The notes under the pieces were generated by a model that had not been told where the DNA came from, ran no database searches, and saw nothing but the letters and a program-made list of their open reading frames with translations. DNA of 64,000 nt from contig CATKXR010000008.1 of NCBI GenBank assembly GCA_949840805.1, positions 59,758 to 123,757 of the forward strand, read 5' to 3'. This DNA is from an uncultured Lachnospiraceae bacterium. Lineage in GTDB: Bacteria > Bacillota > Clostridia > Lachnospirales > Lachnospiraceae. Shown in pieces: positions 6,437-16,339 of the stretch. A program made the position numbers and the translations under genes. The number at the start of each line of letters is the position of its first letter. Positions within the stretch are counted from its first letter, which is position 1.

Positions 6437-8767
6437 TCAGCAGCCTTCCCTGGCTTCCTCCTTAAGCGCCTCCTTCAGCACATCCTCCATGGTCTTCACA
6501 TACACAATACGAAGTCCTTTTGTGATCTCTTTGGACAATTCCCCTATATCCGGCCGGTTCTTCTCTGGTACAAGCACCGTCTTGATATGTGCCATTTTTG
6601 CTGCCAGGATTTTCTCTTTCAGGCCGCCGATTGGCAGTACACGTCCCCGCAGGGTGATCTCCCCGGTCATGGCAACCTGGGCCAGCACCTTTCTTTCTAT
6701 GATTGCCGACAGCATTGCCGTTGCCATGGTAATCCCGGCAGAAGGCCCGTCCTTTGGCACGGCTCCCTCCGGAATATGGATATGAATATCGTGCTTTTCA
6801 AAATAATCATTCTCCACCGAATACCTGGGGCAGATGGAACGGATATAAGTCAAAGCGGTCTGGGCGGACTCCTTCATCACATCGCCCATCTGTCCGGTCA
6901 GCTTTAATTCGCCCTTGCCCGGCATCACATTGACCTCAATCTGCAAGGTATCTCCTCCCACGCTGGTCCAGGCCAGCCCCCGGACGATCCCCACTTCATC
7001 CTCCTCATTGGCATCCTCATAAGTCACCTTTTCCTTGCCCAGATATTTCTCCAGGTTGGCTTCTGTGACACGGATGCTTTTTTTCTTATCCTCCAGGAAT
7101 TCTCTCGCCGTTTTTCGGAAAATCTCCCCGATCCGGCGTTCTAAGTTCCTCACTCCTGCTTCTCTTGTGTAATTGTGGATGATCTTTTTCAGGACGCCGT
7201 CCGAAAGAGTCACCTGTTTTTCGTTCAGACCGTTTTTTTCCAACTGCTTGCCCACCAGAAAATCCCTCGCTATGTGGAACTTTTCATTTTCCGTGTAGCT
7301 GTTGACCTCAATTACCTCCATCCGGTCTAACAAGGGGCGGGGAATGGACTGGGTCGTATTAGCCGTGGCAATAAATAATACATTGGAAAGATTGATCGGC
7401 GCCTCTACATAATGATCCCGAAAGCGTACATTCTGCTCCCCGTCCAGCACCTCCAAAAGCGCGGAGGAAGTGTCCCCTTTATAATCGCTGCTGACCTTAT
7501 CAATCTCATCCAAAAGCATCAGAGGGTTGGAGACTCCTGCCTGGCGGAGTCCCTCTACCAGCCTGCCCGGCATGGCTCCCACATAGGTTTTCCGATGCCC
7601 GCGGATCTCCGCCTCATCCCGGACGCCTCCCAGGCTGATACGCACATACTTTTTGTTAAGGGCACGGGCCACGGAACGGGCAATGGAAGTCTTTCCTGTT
7701 CCGGGAGGCCCTACCAGGCAGAGGATCGGGCCGCTTCCCTTTTTCGTCAGGGTACGGACTGCCAGGTATTCCAAAACCCTTTCCTTCACCTTTTCCAGGC
7801 CGTAATGGTCTGCATTCAGGATTTCCTCTGCGTGTTTCAGGTCATTGTTATCCCGGGACAACTTGTTCCAGGGCAGCTCCAGCAAGGTCTCAATATAGGT
7901 GCGGAGCACATTTCCTTCCTGGCTGCTTCCCGGCATTCCCCGAAAACGCTCGATTTCCTTGCCAAGCTTTTCTCTCACCTCCTTATCCATCTTTAATGTA
8001 GAAAGCTTTCGCTCATACTCATCAGCGTCTGATACAGGATCCTCCCCCAATTCCTGGCGGATGATCTTTAACTGTTCCCGCAGGATATAATCCCGCTGGT
8101 TCTTATCTACCGCAGACTTAACCTTCGCCTGAAATTCCTGCCGGATCCGGGAAATCTCAATCTCATCAGCAAGGTTTCCCACTAGTACCTCATACCGGCT
8201 GGCGGCATCCGGCGCCTCCAGATAATCCTGCCTTACGGAATAATCCCAGGGAAGCTGGCTTGCCATCTGCAGCATCATATCCTCCAGCCCGCCGGCCGTA
8301 AGAAGGTTCGGCTGCACTTCCCTGGCAAACTTGGGATGCTGGCGCCCGTATTCTTCCACCTTATCCCGCAGGACACGCTGCATGGCTTCCGCCACCAGGG
8401 AATCCACATCATCTTCCCTCCAGGGGGCTATCGCCACCTCCCCGATCAGCGCCGGCTCAACAGAATCCAGATTCAGAAGCTCCGCCCGTTCCAAGCCCTC
8501 TACCATAACCCGGACTACTCCCCCGGGCATTTTCACTAACTGTTTTACACGGACTACCACACCGATATGATGAAGCTGATCCATCTGGGGGCTGGAATCT
8601 TCCGGATCCTTCTGGGTTACTACACAGATTCTCTGGTCACTGACCATAGCTCTCTCTACGGCTGCCACGGAACGGGAACGGCTGATATCAAAGCTCACCG
8701 TCATCTTCGGCAGCACGGTCAACGCCCTCAGGGCAATCACCGGCATTGTCATAACTGTTACATCCAT
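6437..8767 (-). CDS. lon: ATP-dependent protease Lon (LonA)
   Basis: Lon is a hexameric cytosolic AAA+ protease that removes misfolded and selected regulatory proteins. The 776-residue product has the N-terminal substrate-recognition domain (from PVIALRALTVLPKMTVSF), an AAA+ domain with Walker A GPPGTGKT and Walker B MLLDEIDK, and a C-terminal serine protease domain. The catalytic Ser lies in KDGPSAGITMA and the partner Lys in GGLKEKILAAK. The start at 8765-8767 follows AAGGAGG; the upstream frame extension is not preceded by such a site. It sits 120 bases after clpX on the same strand. Confidence 0.96.
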   Translation of the reverse strand: MDVTVMTMPVIALRALTVLPKMTVSFDISRSRSVAAVERAMVSDQRICVVTQKDPEDSSPQMDQLHHIGVVVRVKQLVKMPGGVVRVMVEGLERAELLNLDSVEPALIGEVAIAPWREDDVDSLVAEAMQRVLRDKVEEYGRQHPKFAREVQPNLLTAGGLEDMMLQMASQLPWDYSVRQDYLEAPDAASRYEVLVGNLADEIEISRIRQEFQAKVKSAVDKNQRDYILREQLKIIRQELGEDPVSDADEYERKLSTLKMDKEVREKLGKEIERFRGMPGSSQEGNVLRTYIETLLELPWNKLSRDNNDLKHAEEILNADHYGLEKVKERVLEYLAVRTLTKKGSGPILCLVGPPGTGKTSIARSVARALNKKYVRISLGGVRDEAEIRGHRKTYVGAMPGRLVEGLRQAGVSNPLMLLDEIDKVSSDYKGDTSSALLEVLDGEQNVRFRDHYVEAPINLSNVLFIATANTTQSIPRPLLDRMEVIEVNSYTENEKFHIARDFLVGKQLEKNGLNEKQVTLSDGVLKKIIHNYTREAGVRNLERRIGEIFRKTAREFLEDKKKSIRVTEANLEKYLGKEKVTYEDANEEDEVGIVRGLAWTSVGGDTLQIEVNVMPGKGELKLTGQMGDVMKESAQTALTYIRSICPRYSVENDYFEKHDIHIHIPEGAVPKDGPSAGITMATAMLSAIIERKVLAQVAMTGEITLRGRVLPIGGLKEKILAAKMAHIKTVLVPEKNRPDIGELSKEITKGLRIVYVKTMEDVLKEALKEEAREGC

Positions 8768-8887
8768 TTTATCCTCCTTGTTGTCCCTACTGGCCGTCCT
8801 GATATTTTTTCTCTCTAACGATAAAATCAACGAAATACAACAAAGGATGGAAGCATATGCTCCCATCCTCAACGAACGAAATCTCCG

Positions 8888-10189
8888 TCAGGCGATTTCC
8901 CCCGGTCTGTCTTTCTTCCGTCTCTGGGAGAATGTCTTGCGCGGCACTGCCGTATCCCTATACACCAGCTCCGGCTCCCCTGTCTTATTAACAACATCCT
9001 TTGTAACTTTACAGATTCCAATAGAACTGTCAGAAGGAATCTCATACATCAGATCCATAACTGCAGATTCCATAATGGACCGCAGTCCTCTGGCGCCGGT
9101 CTTTCGTTTTACTGCAAGACTGGCAATCTCCAGGAGAGCTTCCCTGGTAAACTCCAGCTTCACATCGTCTAGCTCAAACAGTTTTTGGTACTGTTTGGTA
9201 ATCGCGTTCTTAGGTTCTGTCAAAATCCTTACAAGCGCCTCCTCACTCAAAAGCTCCAAAGATACCGTCACCGGCACACGCCCGATAAACTCCGGAATCA
9301 GACCGAATTTCACCAAATCCTGAGGTTCTACCTGGCGCAGCAGCTCGTCAATATCTCTCTTGTTTTTATCCACCACTTCCGCGTTAAAGCCGATGGATCC
9401 CGCGCTCTGCCGCCGCTCGATGATCTTCTCCAGCCCGTCAAAAGCCCCTCCGCAGATAAAAAGAATATTGGTCGTATCGATCTGCAAAAGCTCCTGATGG
9501 GGATGTTTTCTCCCGCCCTGGGGCGGAACGCTTGCCACCGTGCCTTCTAATATCTTCAAAAGAGCCTGCTGCACTCCCTCGCCGGATACATCCCTGGTGA
9601 TAGACACGTTTTCTGATTTCTTTGTAATCTTATCAATCTCATCAATATAGATGATACCGTACTCAGCCTTTGCAATATCGTAATCCGCTGCCTGAATCAG
9701 CTTCAAGAGGATATTTTCCACATCCTCGCCCACATACCCGGCCTCGGTAAGGGCCGTAGCATCTGCAATAGCAAAGGGTACGTTCAATACTTTTGCCAGA
9801 GTCTGGGCAAGATAAGTCTTGCCGGAACCGGTAGGCCCCAGCATCAGGATGTTGCTTTTCTGCACATCCACATCCATATCTTTTCTGGAAGTAATCCGTT
9901 TGTAATGATTATACACTGCCACTGACAAGACCTTTTTCGCCGTCTCCTGGCCGATCACATAATCATCCAGAAACGCCTTGATCTCCTTTGGCTTCAACAG
10001 GTTGATCCCTGTAAAATCCAGATCAGTGCTTTCCTGCTCGTCAAACTCCTCCTCCAGAATCTCCGCGCAAAGGTCAATGCACTCATCACAGATAAAAACA
10101 TTGTTGGAACCTGCAATCAGCTTTTTTACCTGATCCTGGGTCTTCCCACAAAAAGAGCATCTAACTCTGTCATCCATTCTGCTCGGCAT
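8888..10189 (-). CDS. clpX: ATP-dependent Clp protease ATP-binding subunit ClpX
   Basis: ClpX is the AAA+ unfoldase that feeds proteins to ClpP. The 433-residue product starts with the zinc-binding domain (Cys11, Cys14, Cys34, Cys37). It then has Walker A GPTGSGKT, Walker [10 protein letters not shown], the GYVGEDVE pore-loop region, the substrate-binding RRH-like loop, and the IGF loop ([11 protein letters not shown]) that docks on ClpP. It lies directly downstream of clpP (88 bases), as in most Firmicutes, with a GAGGTG before the ATG. The C-terminus ([18 protein letters not shown]) is a short basic tail. Confidence 0.96.
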   Translation of the reverse strand: MPSRMDDRVRCSFCGKTQDQVKKLIAGSNNVFICDECIDLCAEILEEEFDEQESTDLDFTGINLLKPKEIKAFLDDYVIGQETAKKVLSVAVYNHYKRITSRKDMDVDVQKSNILMLGPTGSGKTYLAQTLAKVLNVPFAIADATALTEAGYVGEDVENILLKLIQAADYDIAKAEYGIIYIDEIDKITKKSENVSITRDVSGEGVQQALLKILEGTVASVPPQGGRKHPHQELLQIDTTNILFICGGAFDGLEKIIERRQSAGSIGFNAEVVDKNKRDIDELLRQVEPQDLVKFGLIPEFIGRVPVTVSLELLSEEALVRILTEPKNAITKQYQKLFELDDVKLEFTREALLEIASLAVKRKTGARGLRSIMESAVMDLMYEIPSDSSIGICKVTKDVVNKTGEPELVYRDTAVPRKTFSQRRKKDRPGEIA

Positions 10190-10277
10190 AATACACCTCT
10201 ATCCTTTCTTGCCACCAATTTGTCCTCTGGAACCGATGCTTTGTTCTTCTTTAAAAAAGCATTTCGCGCCGCTTTTC

Positions 10278-10859
10278 CTAGTGTTTCACAAGTATCTTGT
10301 CAACCAGCCCATAGCTCACGGCCTCTTCTGCCGTCATATAATGGTCTCTCTCCGTATCCCGGCACACCACCTCATAAGGCTGTCCGGTGTTATCCGCAAG
10401 GATCCGGTTCAGCTTTTCTTTCGTCTGCAAAATCTTCTCTGCCACGATCTGGATCTCCGTGGCCTGCCCTCTGGCGCCGCCGGACGGCTGATGGATCATC
10501 ACCTCTGCGTTCGGAAGGATAAAACGCTTGCCCTTGGCTCCGCCTGCCAAAAGAAATGCCCCCATGCTGGCCGCCATGCCCACACACAGAGTAGATACAT
10601 CCGACTTAATATAATTCATCGTATCATAAATAGCCATGCCCGCCGTCACGGAGCCTCCGGGGCTGTTAATATACAGGCTGATATCTTTCCCCGGATCCTC
10701 AGCCTCCAAAAACAAAAGCTGCGCCACCACCACGCTGGCGGACACATCCGTAACTTCTTCTCCTAAAAAAATAATCCGCTCCTTCAGCAGACGGGAATAA
10801 ATGTCATAAGAACGCTCTCCCCTGCTGGTCTGTTCAATTACATAAGGAATTAACGGCAT
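10278..10859 (-). CDS. clpP: ATP-dependent Clp protease proteolytic subunit ClpP
   Basis: ClpP forms a 14-subunit barrel with 14 sheltered serine protease sites and works with ClpX. The catalytic triad is complete: Ser98 in GMAASMG, His123 in MIHQPSGG and Asp172 in DTERDHYM. The N-terminus [25 protein letters not shown] is the usual axial-loop and start region, and the 193-residue length is typical. The start follows AAGGAGG. It lies between tig and clpX on the same strand, consistent with one protein-quality-control cluster. No CtsR or CIRCE heat-shock operator was noticed upstream. Confidence 0.97.
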   Translation of the reverse strand: MPLIPYVIEQTSRGERSYDIYSRLLKERIIFLGEEVTDVSASVVVAQLLFLEAEDPGKDISLYINSPGGSVTAGMAIYDTMNYIKSDVSTLCVGMAASMGAFLLAGGAKGKRFILPNAEVMIHQPSGGARGQATEIQIVAEKILQTKEKLNRILADNTGQPYEVVCRDTERDHYMTAEEAVSYGLVDKILVKH

Positions 10860-11080
10860 CCTGAATCCTCCTTATCTGGCACTGTCCGGTTTCTCACTGC
10901 AAAAAACATTAAAACAAACAAGCCCATCACGATTTTATTCATCAAACACAAGGTATAGAAGTGCAGATTCCCGGAAAACCAGAAACCTGCACTCCATCCG
11001 CCACATTCTATTGCCCCTATCCGGCTCTGTACCAAAGGCGGCGTAAACACGGTACTGTCCGGCCTGTCATAATCAGCAGG

Positions 11081-12367
11081 CTATACAAGCTTCGCCTCTG
11101 CCACCAAAAAGTCGATTGCCTCCTGAACTGCCAGATCCTCCTTCATCCGACGGATCCCCTCCTCGCCTAAAATCTCCTTTACGCGGTCCGGCTCCATCTT
11201 ATAGCTATCTGCCATCCTTTTAATCTCTGCTTCCTGAGCATCCTCGGGCGCCTCGATATTCTCCGCTTCCACTATGGCTTCCAATACCAGGCGGGTACGG
11301 ATCTGCTTCTCTGCCTGAGGACGGATCTCCTCTTTCATCTTGTCCACAGTCATGCCGGTAAACTGCATGTACTGTTCCATGGTAAGACCCTGCGTCTGCA
11401 TCCTCCGGGCATAGCTCTCCAGCGTATTGCTGACCTGTTCTTCGATCATAGCCTCCGGAATCTCCATGGAAGCATTGGAAACAACCTTCTCCACTACATT
11501 GTTTTCATTCTCCGTAGTGGCCTGCTGCTGCTTGGTCTCTGAAAGTTTTGCCTTAATATCGTTCTTATATTCATCTAAAGTGTCAAATTCGGAAACCTCT
11601 CCGGCAAACTCATCATCCAGTTCCGGAAGCTCTTTGGTCTTGATCTCATGAATCACAACCTTAAACACTGCCGGCTTGCCTGCCAGCTCGGAGGCATGGT
11701 AGTTCTCAGGAAAGGCCACATTGACCTCCACTTCTTCTTCCACGTTCTTTCCGATGAGCTGCTCTTCAAAAGTATCGATAAAGGAATGGGAACCAATGGT
11801 CAGGGAATACGCTTCTGCTTTGCCCCCTTCAAAGGGAACGCCGTCTATATATCCGTCAAAATCAATCAGCACCTGGTCCTTATCCTGAACCGGACGGTCC
11901 TCCACGGACACCAGGCGGGAATTCTGCTCCTGGACCTTCTTAAGTTCTGCCTCGATATCTGCATCCGTCACCTCAGGACGGGCGCGCTCCACCTCGATCC
12001 CCTTGTATTCTCCCAATGTCACCTGGGGTTTTACTGCCACCAATGCCGTGTAGATAAAGGTCTGTCCCTTCTCAATCTGCTCTACGCTGACTTCTGGACG
12101 GGATACGATATCCAGCCCGCTCTCTTTCATAGCATCATGGTAAGTCTTATTAATAACCTCATCCACCGCATCCTCATAGAGGACGCTTGGCCCATACATC
12201 TTTTCAATCAATGCCTGGGGCGCTTTGCCTTTACGGAAGCCGGGGATGTTGAATCTGTTTTTATTTTTCTTATACGAAGTTTTAAGAGCCTGGTCAAACT
12301 GCTCTGCCGGTACTTCTACGGTTAATTTCGCCATGTTCTTTTCAAGCTTTTCTACCTGTAAACTCAT
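11081..12367 (-). CDS. tig: Trigger factor (ribosome-associated chaperone)
   Basis: Trigger factor binds ribosomal protein L23 at the exit tunnel and guides folding of new chains. The 428-residue product has the ribosome-docking signature GFRKGKAP near residue 45, a central FKBP-type peptidyl-prolyl isomerase domain (about 150-245, with VLIDFDGYIDG) and the long helical C-terminal arm region. The start is preceded by AAGGAGG. It is the first gene of the tig-clpP-clpX-lon-engB series; a 220-base gap separates it from clpP, so clpP may have its own promoter. Confidence 0.96.
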   Translation of the reverse strand: MSLQVEKLEKNMAKLTVEVPAEQFDQALKTSYKKNKNRFNIPGFRKGKAPQALIEKMYGPSVLYEDAVDEVINKTYHDAMKESGLDIVSRPEVSVEQIEKGQTFIYTALVAVKPQVTLGEYKGIEVERARPEVTDADIEAELKKVQEQNSRLVSVEDRPVQDKDQVLIDFDGYIDGVPFEGGKAEAYSLTIGSHSFIDTFEEQLIGKNVEEEVEVNVAFPENYHASELAGKPAVFKVVIHEIKTKELPELDDEFAGEVSEFDTLDEYKNDIKAKLSETKQQQATTENENNVVEKVVSNASMEIPEAMIEEQVSNTLESYARRMQTQGLTMEQYMQFTGMTVDKMKEEIRPQAEKQIRTRLVLEAIVEAENIEAPEDAQEAEIKRMADSYKMEPDRVKEILGEEGIRRMKEDLAVQEAIDFLVAEAKLV

Positions 12368-12587
12368 GATATGGTTTCCTCCTTAACATCTATGTATGGT
12401 CGTCTCGGCAGGGCGCCACACTTCAGTTTCCCATTATATCATAGTCTTTTCATAATTACTAGTCTTATTTTACACGTTTTCGGCGAACCTGTATATGGAA
12501 TTTTGCAACTAAATACTTCCATTTTGAGAAATTTGCATTATAATGGTAACAAAAGAGCCGAAGAAATTTACAGAAAGGAATTCCCAC

Positions 12588-13058
12588 ATGGAAATAGAAC
12601 GCAAATGGAAAATCGAGACGCTGCCGGACGGATATGACGCCTATCCCTGCCATATGATCGAACAGGCTTACCTGTGTACAGAACCGGTAGTACGCATCCG
12701 CAGAGAAGACGATGACTACTATATGACTTACAAATCAAAAGGGCTCCTGGAGCGGGAGGAATACAATCTCCCCCTGACGCAAAAATCTTATGAACATCTG
12801 CTGAAAAAAGCAGACGGAATCATCCTGACAAAAAAAAGATACCGGATTCCCGTAGAAAAAGAACAGCAGGAAACCGGACTTACCATTGAACTGGATGTCT
12901 TTTCAGGAATTTATGAAGGGCTGGTCCTGGCAGAAATCGAATTTCCCACAAAAGAAGCCGCCCTCGCGTTCACTCCTCCGGAATGGTTCGGAGAAGACGT
13001 GACTTTCAGCGGGGAATACCAAAACAGCCGCTTAAGCCGCGGCATTGAAAGCAGGTAA
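12588..13058 (+). CDS. CYTH domain protein (triphosphate tunnel metalloenzyme)
   Basis: The 156-residue product begins MEIERKW, the ExExK signature (Glu2, Glu4, Lys6) of the CYTH superfamily. In these proteins charged residues line a beta-barrel tunnel that binds triphosphate and metal. Further conserved features are VVRIRRE, the TYKSKG strand, ELDVFSG and LAEIEFPT. Members include class IV adenylate cyclases, thiamine triphosphatases and inorganic triphosphatases; bacterial single-domain ones are mostly triphosphatases, and the substrate cannot be told from this sequence. The start at 12588 follows AAAGGAA; the upstream extension lacks family similarity. It is divergent from tig and monocistronic. 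Confidence 0.85.
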   Translation: MEIERKWKIETLPDGYDAYPCHMIEQAYLCTEPVVRIRREDDDYYMTYKSKGLLEREEYNLPLTQKSYEHLLKKADGIILTKKRYRIPVEKEQQETGLTIELDVFSGIYEGLVLAEIEFPTKEAALAFTPPEWFGEDVTFSGEYQNSRLSRGIESR

Positions 13059-13117
13059 TGCAGGCCGGGCCGCTCCGAGACATCCCCGCCCGTCCGGCAC
13101 ATACACCCCCGGCTTCC

Positions 13118-13468
13118 TCATCGGTCCAGCAAGCCAAGCGCCACCACTCCCACCAGGACCGCAAGTAAAATCAGTATAATCCAGTCAAGCTGCTTCACCG
13201 TCAGAGGAATACGGTCATACAGCCTCTCCTTCAAGGGGAGGCTTGCCCGGTATTCCTTTAAAAGTTCGTTTTCCTTCCGGAGCCTCTCATTCTCTTTTTC
13301 CAGCTCCGACAGCTCCCTCTCCGCCTTTTCTGCACCCTCTGCGTCTGTCTCTTCACCCATGCCGTCCTGACTCCCCTTTTCTTCTGCCTCTTCACCCATG
13401 CCGTCCTGTCTCCTTTTTTCTTCAGCCTCTTCCGTCCGGCCGGCCTTCATTCTCTCTTCCTCTGCCAT
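13118..13468 (-). CDS. Small coiled-coil membrane protein, unknown
   Basis: The predicted 116-residue protein has an acidic N-terminal half with two copies of an EEAEEK...QDGMGEE unit. A heptad-like coiled coil follows (ELSELEKENERLRKENELLKEY), and residues 94-113 form a transmembrane helix (LDWIILILLAVLVGVVALGL). It would be tail-anchored with the coiled coil in the cytoplasm. An AAGGAAGG lies about ten bases before the ATG. The opposite strand is also open but is Pro/Ser/Leu-rich, typical of a shadow. I do not recognise a family. It is convergent with the CYTH gene. Confidence 0.6.
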   Translation of the reverse strand: MAEEERMKAGRTEEAEEKRRQDGMGEEAEEKGSQDGMGEETDAEGAEKAERELSELEKENERLRKENELLKEYRASLPLKERLYDRIPLTVKQLDWIILILLAVLVGVVALGLLDR

Positions 13469-13492
13469 CTCGCCCGATTCCTTCCTTTCCTA

Positions 13493-13551
13493 AAAAATAC
13501 TCCCGAAAACTTCCGTCCCGCTGCCGGAACCAGGTCTCCGAGAGTATTTTA
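13493..13551 (-). terminator. Terminator upstream of the coiled-coil gene, end of the mgl operon
   Basis: Stem arms AAAATACTC and GAGTATTTT, with an inner CCGGAA-type hairpin, are followed on the minus strand by a run of T. The mgl operon coming from the right would stop here. Confidence 0.7.
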
Positions 13552-13651
13552 TCCTTATCTCCGTGATGATTCAAGCCTGTAATCCGTCCCGCTGACAAAT
13601 CAGGCACGCCTTCCCTTACAGGCTGCTAATATCCGACAAGCCATAACCGCC

Positions 13652-14647
13652 TTATTTCTTCGCAATGTACTTTCTGATATCCAGGGCAATGGCAACAACA
13701 ATAACAATACCCTGTGCAATATACTGGTAGTTGGGGTCGATTCCCAAAAACTGCAGGCAGGTCTTCAACAGCTCAAACACCAGCACGCCGATCACAACGC
13801 CGGACACACGCCCGATACCGCCGTTTACAGACACACCGCCGATGGTACAGGCCGCAATTGCCTCCAGCTCATAACCGTTACCGGTGTTGACGCCTGCTCC
13901 GCCGGACTTGGCTCCCAGCAGAAAACCTGCAATTGCATAAAGAGCGGCCGCCGATACATAAATGATGATCTTGGTCTTCTTTACATTCACACCGGCCACC
14001 TCTGCCGCCGCCTCGTTGCCTCCGATGGCATACATAAACTTTCCGTGGCGGGTATAATTGTAGATAAACCACATGATCGCGCCGATTATAATCGCTATGA
14101 GGAACAAATATGGGAACACTCCAAACAGCTTACCGTTGGCAATGACCGTATAATCCGTCCGGTATCCGCCTAACGGAACCGACTTGGTATATACCAGGTT
14201 AATTCCATAGATTATCATCTGCATGCCAAGGGTTCCGATGAAAGCCGGCACGCTTAAGTACGCCACCACAATACCATTGATCATTCCGAAAATACAGCAG
14301 ACCGCGACACAGATCAGCAAAATCAGCCACACATTCAGCTCAGGGAAATTCTTGGTCAGTTCAAAACGCCCGCTGTAATCCGCCCTCTGCAGCAAAGTAC
14401 CTGCCAGACAGGCGGCAAGGCCTACGGAACGCCCTGCAGAAAGGTCGGTTCCCTTGGTGATCAGACATCCCGACACACCGATGGCGATGATAAAACGACA
14501 GGCTACATTGATGGAAATATTGCTGAAGTTACTGGGGCTGAAGAAATTCTCCTTTGTAACTCCCACCACTAAAACCATCAAAAGGATCAGTATCACAATC
14601 CCGTTATTGATCAATACATCTGCTACATTGACTTTCTTGCTGTTCAT
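13652..14647 (-). CDS. mglC: Galactose/methyl-galactoside ABC transporter permease MglC
   Basis: MglC forms the membrane channel of the Mgl importer. The 331-residue product has about nine or ten hydrophobic segments and the family landmarks GTDLSAGRSVGLAA and AIGGNEAAAEVAGV (the EAA-like loop that contacts the ATPase), plus VNTGNGYELEAIAACTIGGVS near the end. It is preceded by AGGAGG and starts 18 bases after mglA. It belongs to the RbsC/XylH/MglC family; the assignment to galactose rests mainly on the partner binding protein. Confidence 0.9.
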   Translation of the reverse strand: MNSKKVNVADVLINNGIVILILLMVLVVGVTKENFFSPSNFSNISINVACRFIIAIGVSGCLITKGTDLSAGRSVGLAACLAGTLLQRADYSGRFELTKNFPELNVWLILLICVAVCCIFGMINGIVVAYLSVPAFIGTLGMQMIIYGINLVYTKSVPLGGYRTDYTVIANGKLFGVFPYLFLIAIIIGAIMWFIYNYTRHGKFMYAIGGNEAAAEVAGVNVKKTKIIIYVSAAALYAIAGFLLGAKSGGAGVNTGNGYELEAIAACTIGGVSVNGGIGRVSGVVIGVLVFELLKTCLQFLGIDPNYQYIAQGIVIVVAIALDIRKYIAKK

Positions 14648-14665
14648 TCTCTCATCCTCCTCTTC

Positions 14666-16174
14666 CTAGAACTGGGTCGCGTAGCTCATAATACGCTCCT
14701 GTGTCGCTTCCTCACCCTGCACCTCACCGGTAATATGGCCGTTGCACATGACCAGGATCCGGTTGGAAACGCCGATCAGCTCCGGCATCTCCGAAGATAT
14801 CATGATGATCCCCTTGCCCTGCTTTGCCAGCTCGATCATGATCTGGTAAATCTCATACTTTGCGCCGACATCAATACCTCTGGTCGGCTCGTCCATGATC
14901 AGGATATCCGGGTCATTGGCCAGCCAGCGGGAGATCAGCACCTTCTGCTGGTTGCCTCCGGATAAGGACTGGATCAGAGTCTTACTGTCAGGGGTCTTGA
15001 TCGAAAGTTTTGCCACATTATCCTGTACCAGCTTTTCAATCTTGCCCTTGTTGAGCTTTACCCCCATCTCCAGATACTGATCCAGAGAAGAAATCGAAAC
15101 ATTGTCTGCAATAGAAAGGCATCCTAAAATACCGGTGCCGCGGCGGTCCTCCGTGATCATGCCGATTCCGCCGCGAATGGCATCCTGGGGACGCCGGATA
15201 TTGACCTTTTTCCCTTTTATCAGAACTTCGCCCTGAGCCACATGGCGCATTCCGAAAATAGCCTCCATGAGTTCCGTCCGCTGGGCGCCCACCAGGCCTC
15301 CAAAGCCAAGAATCTCACCTCTGCGAAGTTCAAAGGAACAGTCCTGGAAAGAACGTTCATGAATGCTGGAGTATCCTTTTACCTCTAAAAGCACCTCCCC
15401 CACCTGGGCATCGTTCTTCGGCGGATAAATATTGGTCAGCTCCCGCCCCACCATCTGCTTGACGATCTCTTCATCCGTAATATCATCCATACTCCAGGAC
15501 CCTACATAGGTTCCGTCACGCATGATGGTAATATCGTCACAGATCTCGCGGATCTCCGCCATCTTGTGAGAAATATAGACCAGGGAAACCCCCCTTGACT
15601 TCAAATCACGGATAATGCGGAAAAGAGCTTCTACTTCATTGTCAGTAAGAGAGGACGTGGGTTCATCCAGGATCACGACCCTTGCCTGGAGGGATACCGC
15701 CTTGGCAATTTCCACAGACTGCATCTGCGCAATGGACATGGTTCCCAGTTTTGCCTTGGGATTGTAGGGCATCTTTACATCATCCAGCCATTTTGCAGTC
15801 TCCTCAAACATTTTTTTGTGGTCTACCACCTTCAAAGGCCCAAAATTCTTTGTAGGATAACGCCCTGCATACATATTCTCTGCCACTGTCCGCTCCGGAA
15901 TCGGCTGCAATTCCTGATGCACCATGGCAAGTCCCTTGTGCAGCGCTTCATCCGGATTGTGGATCTCCACATGCTCCCCGTCCAGATAGACCTCCCCCTC
16001 ATCCATGTGGTAAATACCAAACAGGCACTTCATCAGGGTGGATTTTCCTGCACCGTTCTCTCCCATAAGCGCATGGACAGTACCCGGACGGACCTTCAGG
16101 TTGATCTTGTCCAGAGCTTTTACGCCAGGAAAGCTTTTGGAAACCCCTCGCATTTCCAATCTGTACTCTGCCAT
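14666..16174 (-). CDS. mglA: Galactose/methyl-galactoside ABC transporter ATP-binding protein MglA
   Basis: This 502-residue protein is a double ABC ATPase of the monosaccharide class. The first cassette has an intact Walker A (GENGAGKST) and VILDEPTSSL as Walker B. The second has a degenerate Walker A (GGLVGAQRTEL), a good signature LSGGNQQKV and Walker B ILIMDEPTRGID. One active and one degenerate site is normal for MglA/RbsA. The start at 16172-16174 follows AAAGGAGA; the longer open frame upstream contains the intergenic hairpin and is not coding. It is flanked by mglB and mglC in the standard order B-A-C. Confidence 0.92.
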   Translation of the reverse strand: MAEYRLEMRGVSKSFPGVKALDKINLKVRPGTVHALMGENGAGKSTLMKCLFGIYHMDEGEVYLDGEHVEIHNPDEALHKGLAMVHQELQPIPERTVAENMYAGRYPTKNFGPLKVVDHKKMFEETAKWLDDVKMPYNPKAKLGTMSIAQMQSVEIAKAVSLQARVVILDEPTSSLTDNEVEALFRIIRDLKSRGVSLVYISHKMAEIREICDDITIMRDGTYVGSWSMDDITDEEIVKQMVGRELTNIYPPKNDAQVGEVLLEVKGYSSIHERSFQDCSFELRRGEILGFGGLVGAQRTELMEAIFGMRHVAQGEVLIKGKKVNIRRPQDAIRGGIGMITEDRRGTGILGCLSIADNVSISSLDQYLEMGVKLNKGKIEKLVQDNVAKLSIKTPDSKTLIQSLSGGNQQKVLISRWLANDPDILIMDEPTRGIDVGAKYEIYQIMIELAKQGKGIIMISSEMPELIGVSNRILVMCNGHITGEVQGEEATQERIMSYATQF

Positions 16175-16196
16175 CCCATTCTCTCCTTTCATAAAA

Positions 16197-16223
16197 TCGG
16201 GTGTGCCTTGCGGACACACCCGA
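16197..16223 (-). terminator. Intergenic hairpin between mglB and mglA
   Basis: A perfect 9-bp stem TCGGGTGTG / CACACCCGA lies in the 165-base gap between mglB and mglA. A hairpin at this place is common in sugar ABC operons, where it lets the binding protein be made in excess by partial termination or mRNA protection. A second imperfect GC-rich stem lies at about 16290-16327. Confidence 0.6.
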
Positions 16224-16339
16224 CACTTTTTATGTCTTTTCTCTTGCAATCGTAACCGTTCCCGCATTCCTTGAACAATTACCTGTAACTGCCGGCCGGC
16301 TCTTAAATCGCCCTCTCGGCGCCCGGCCGTTATGAATGC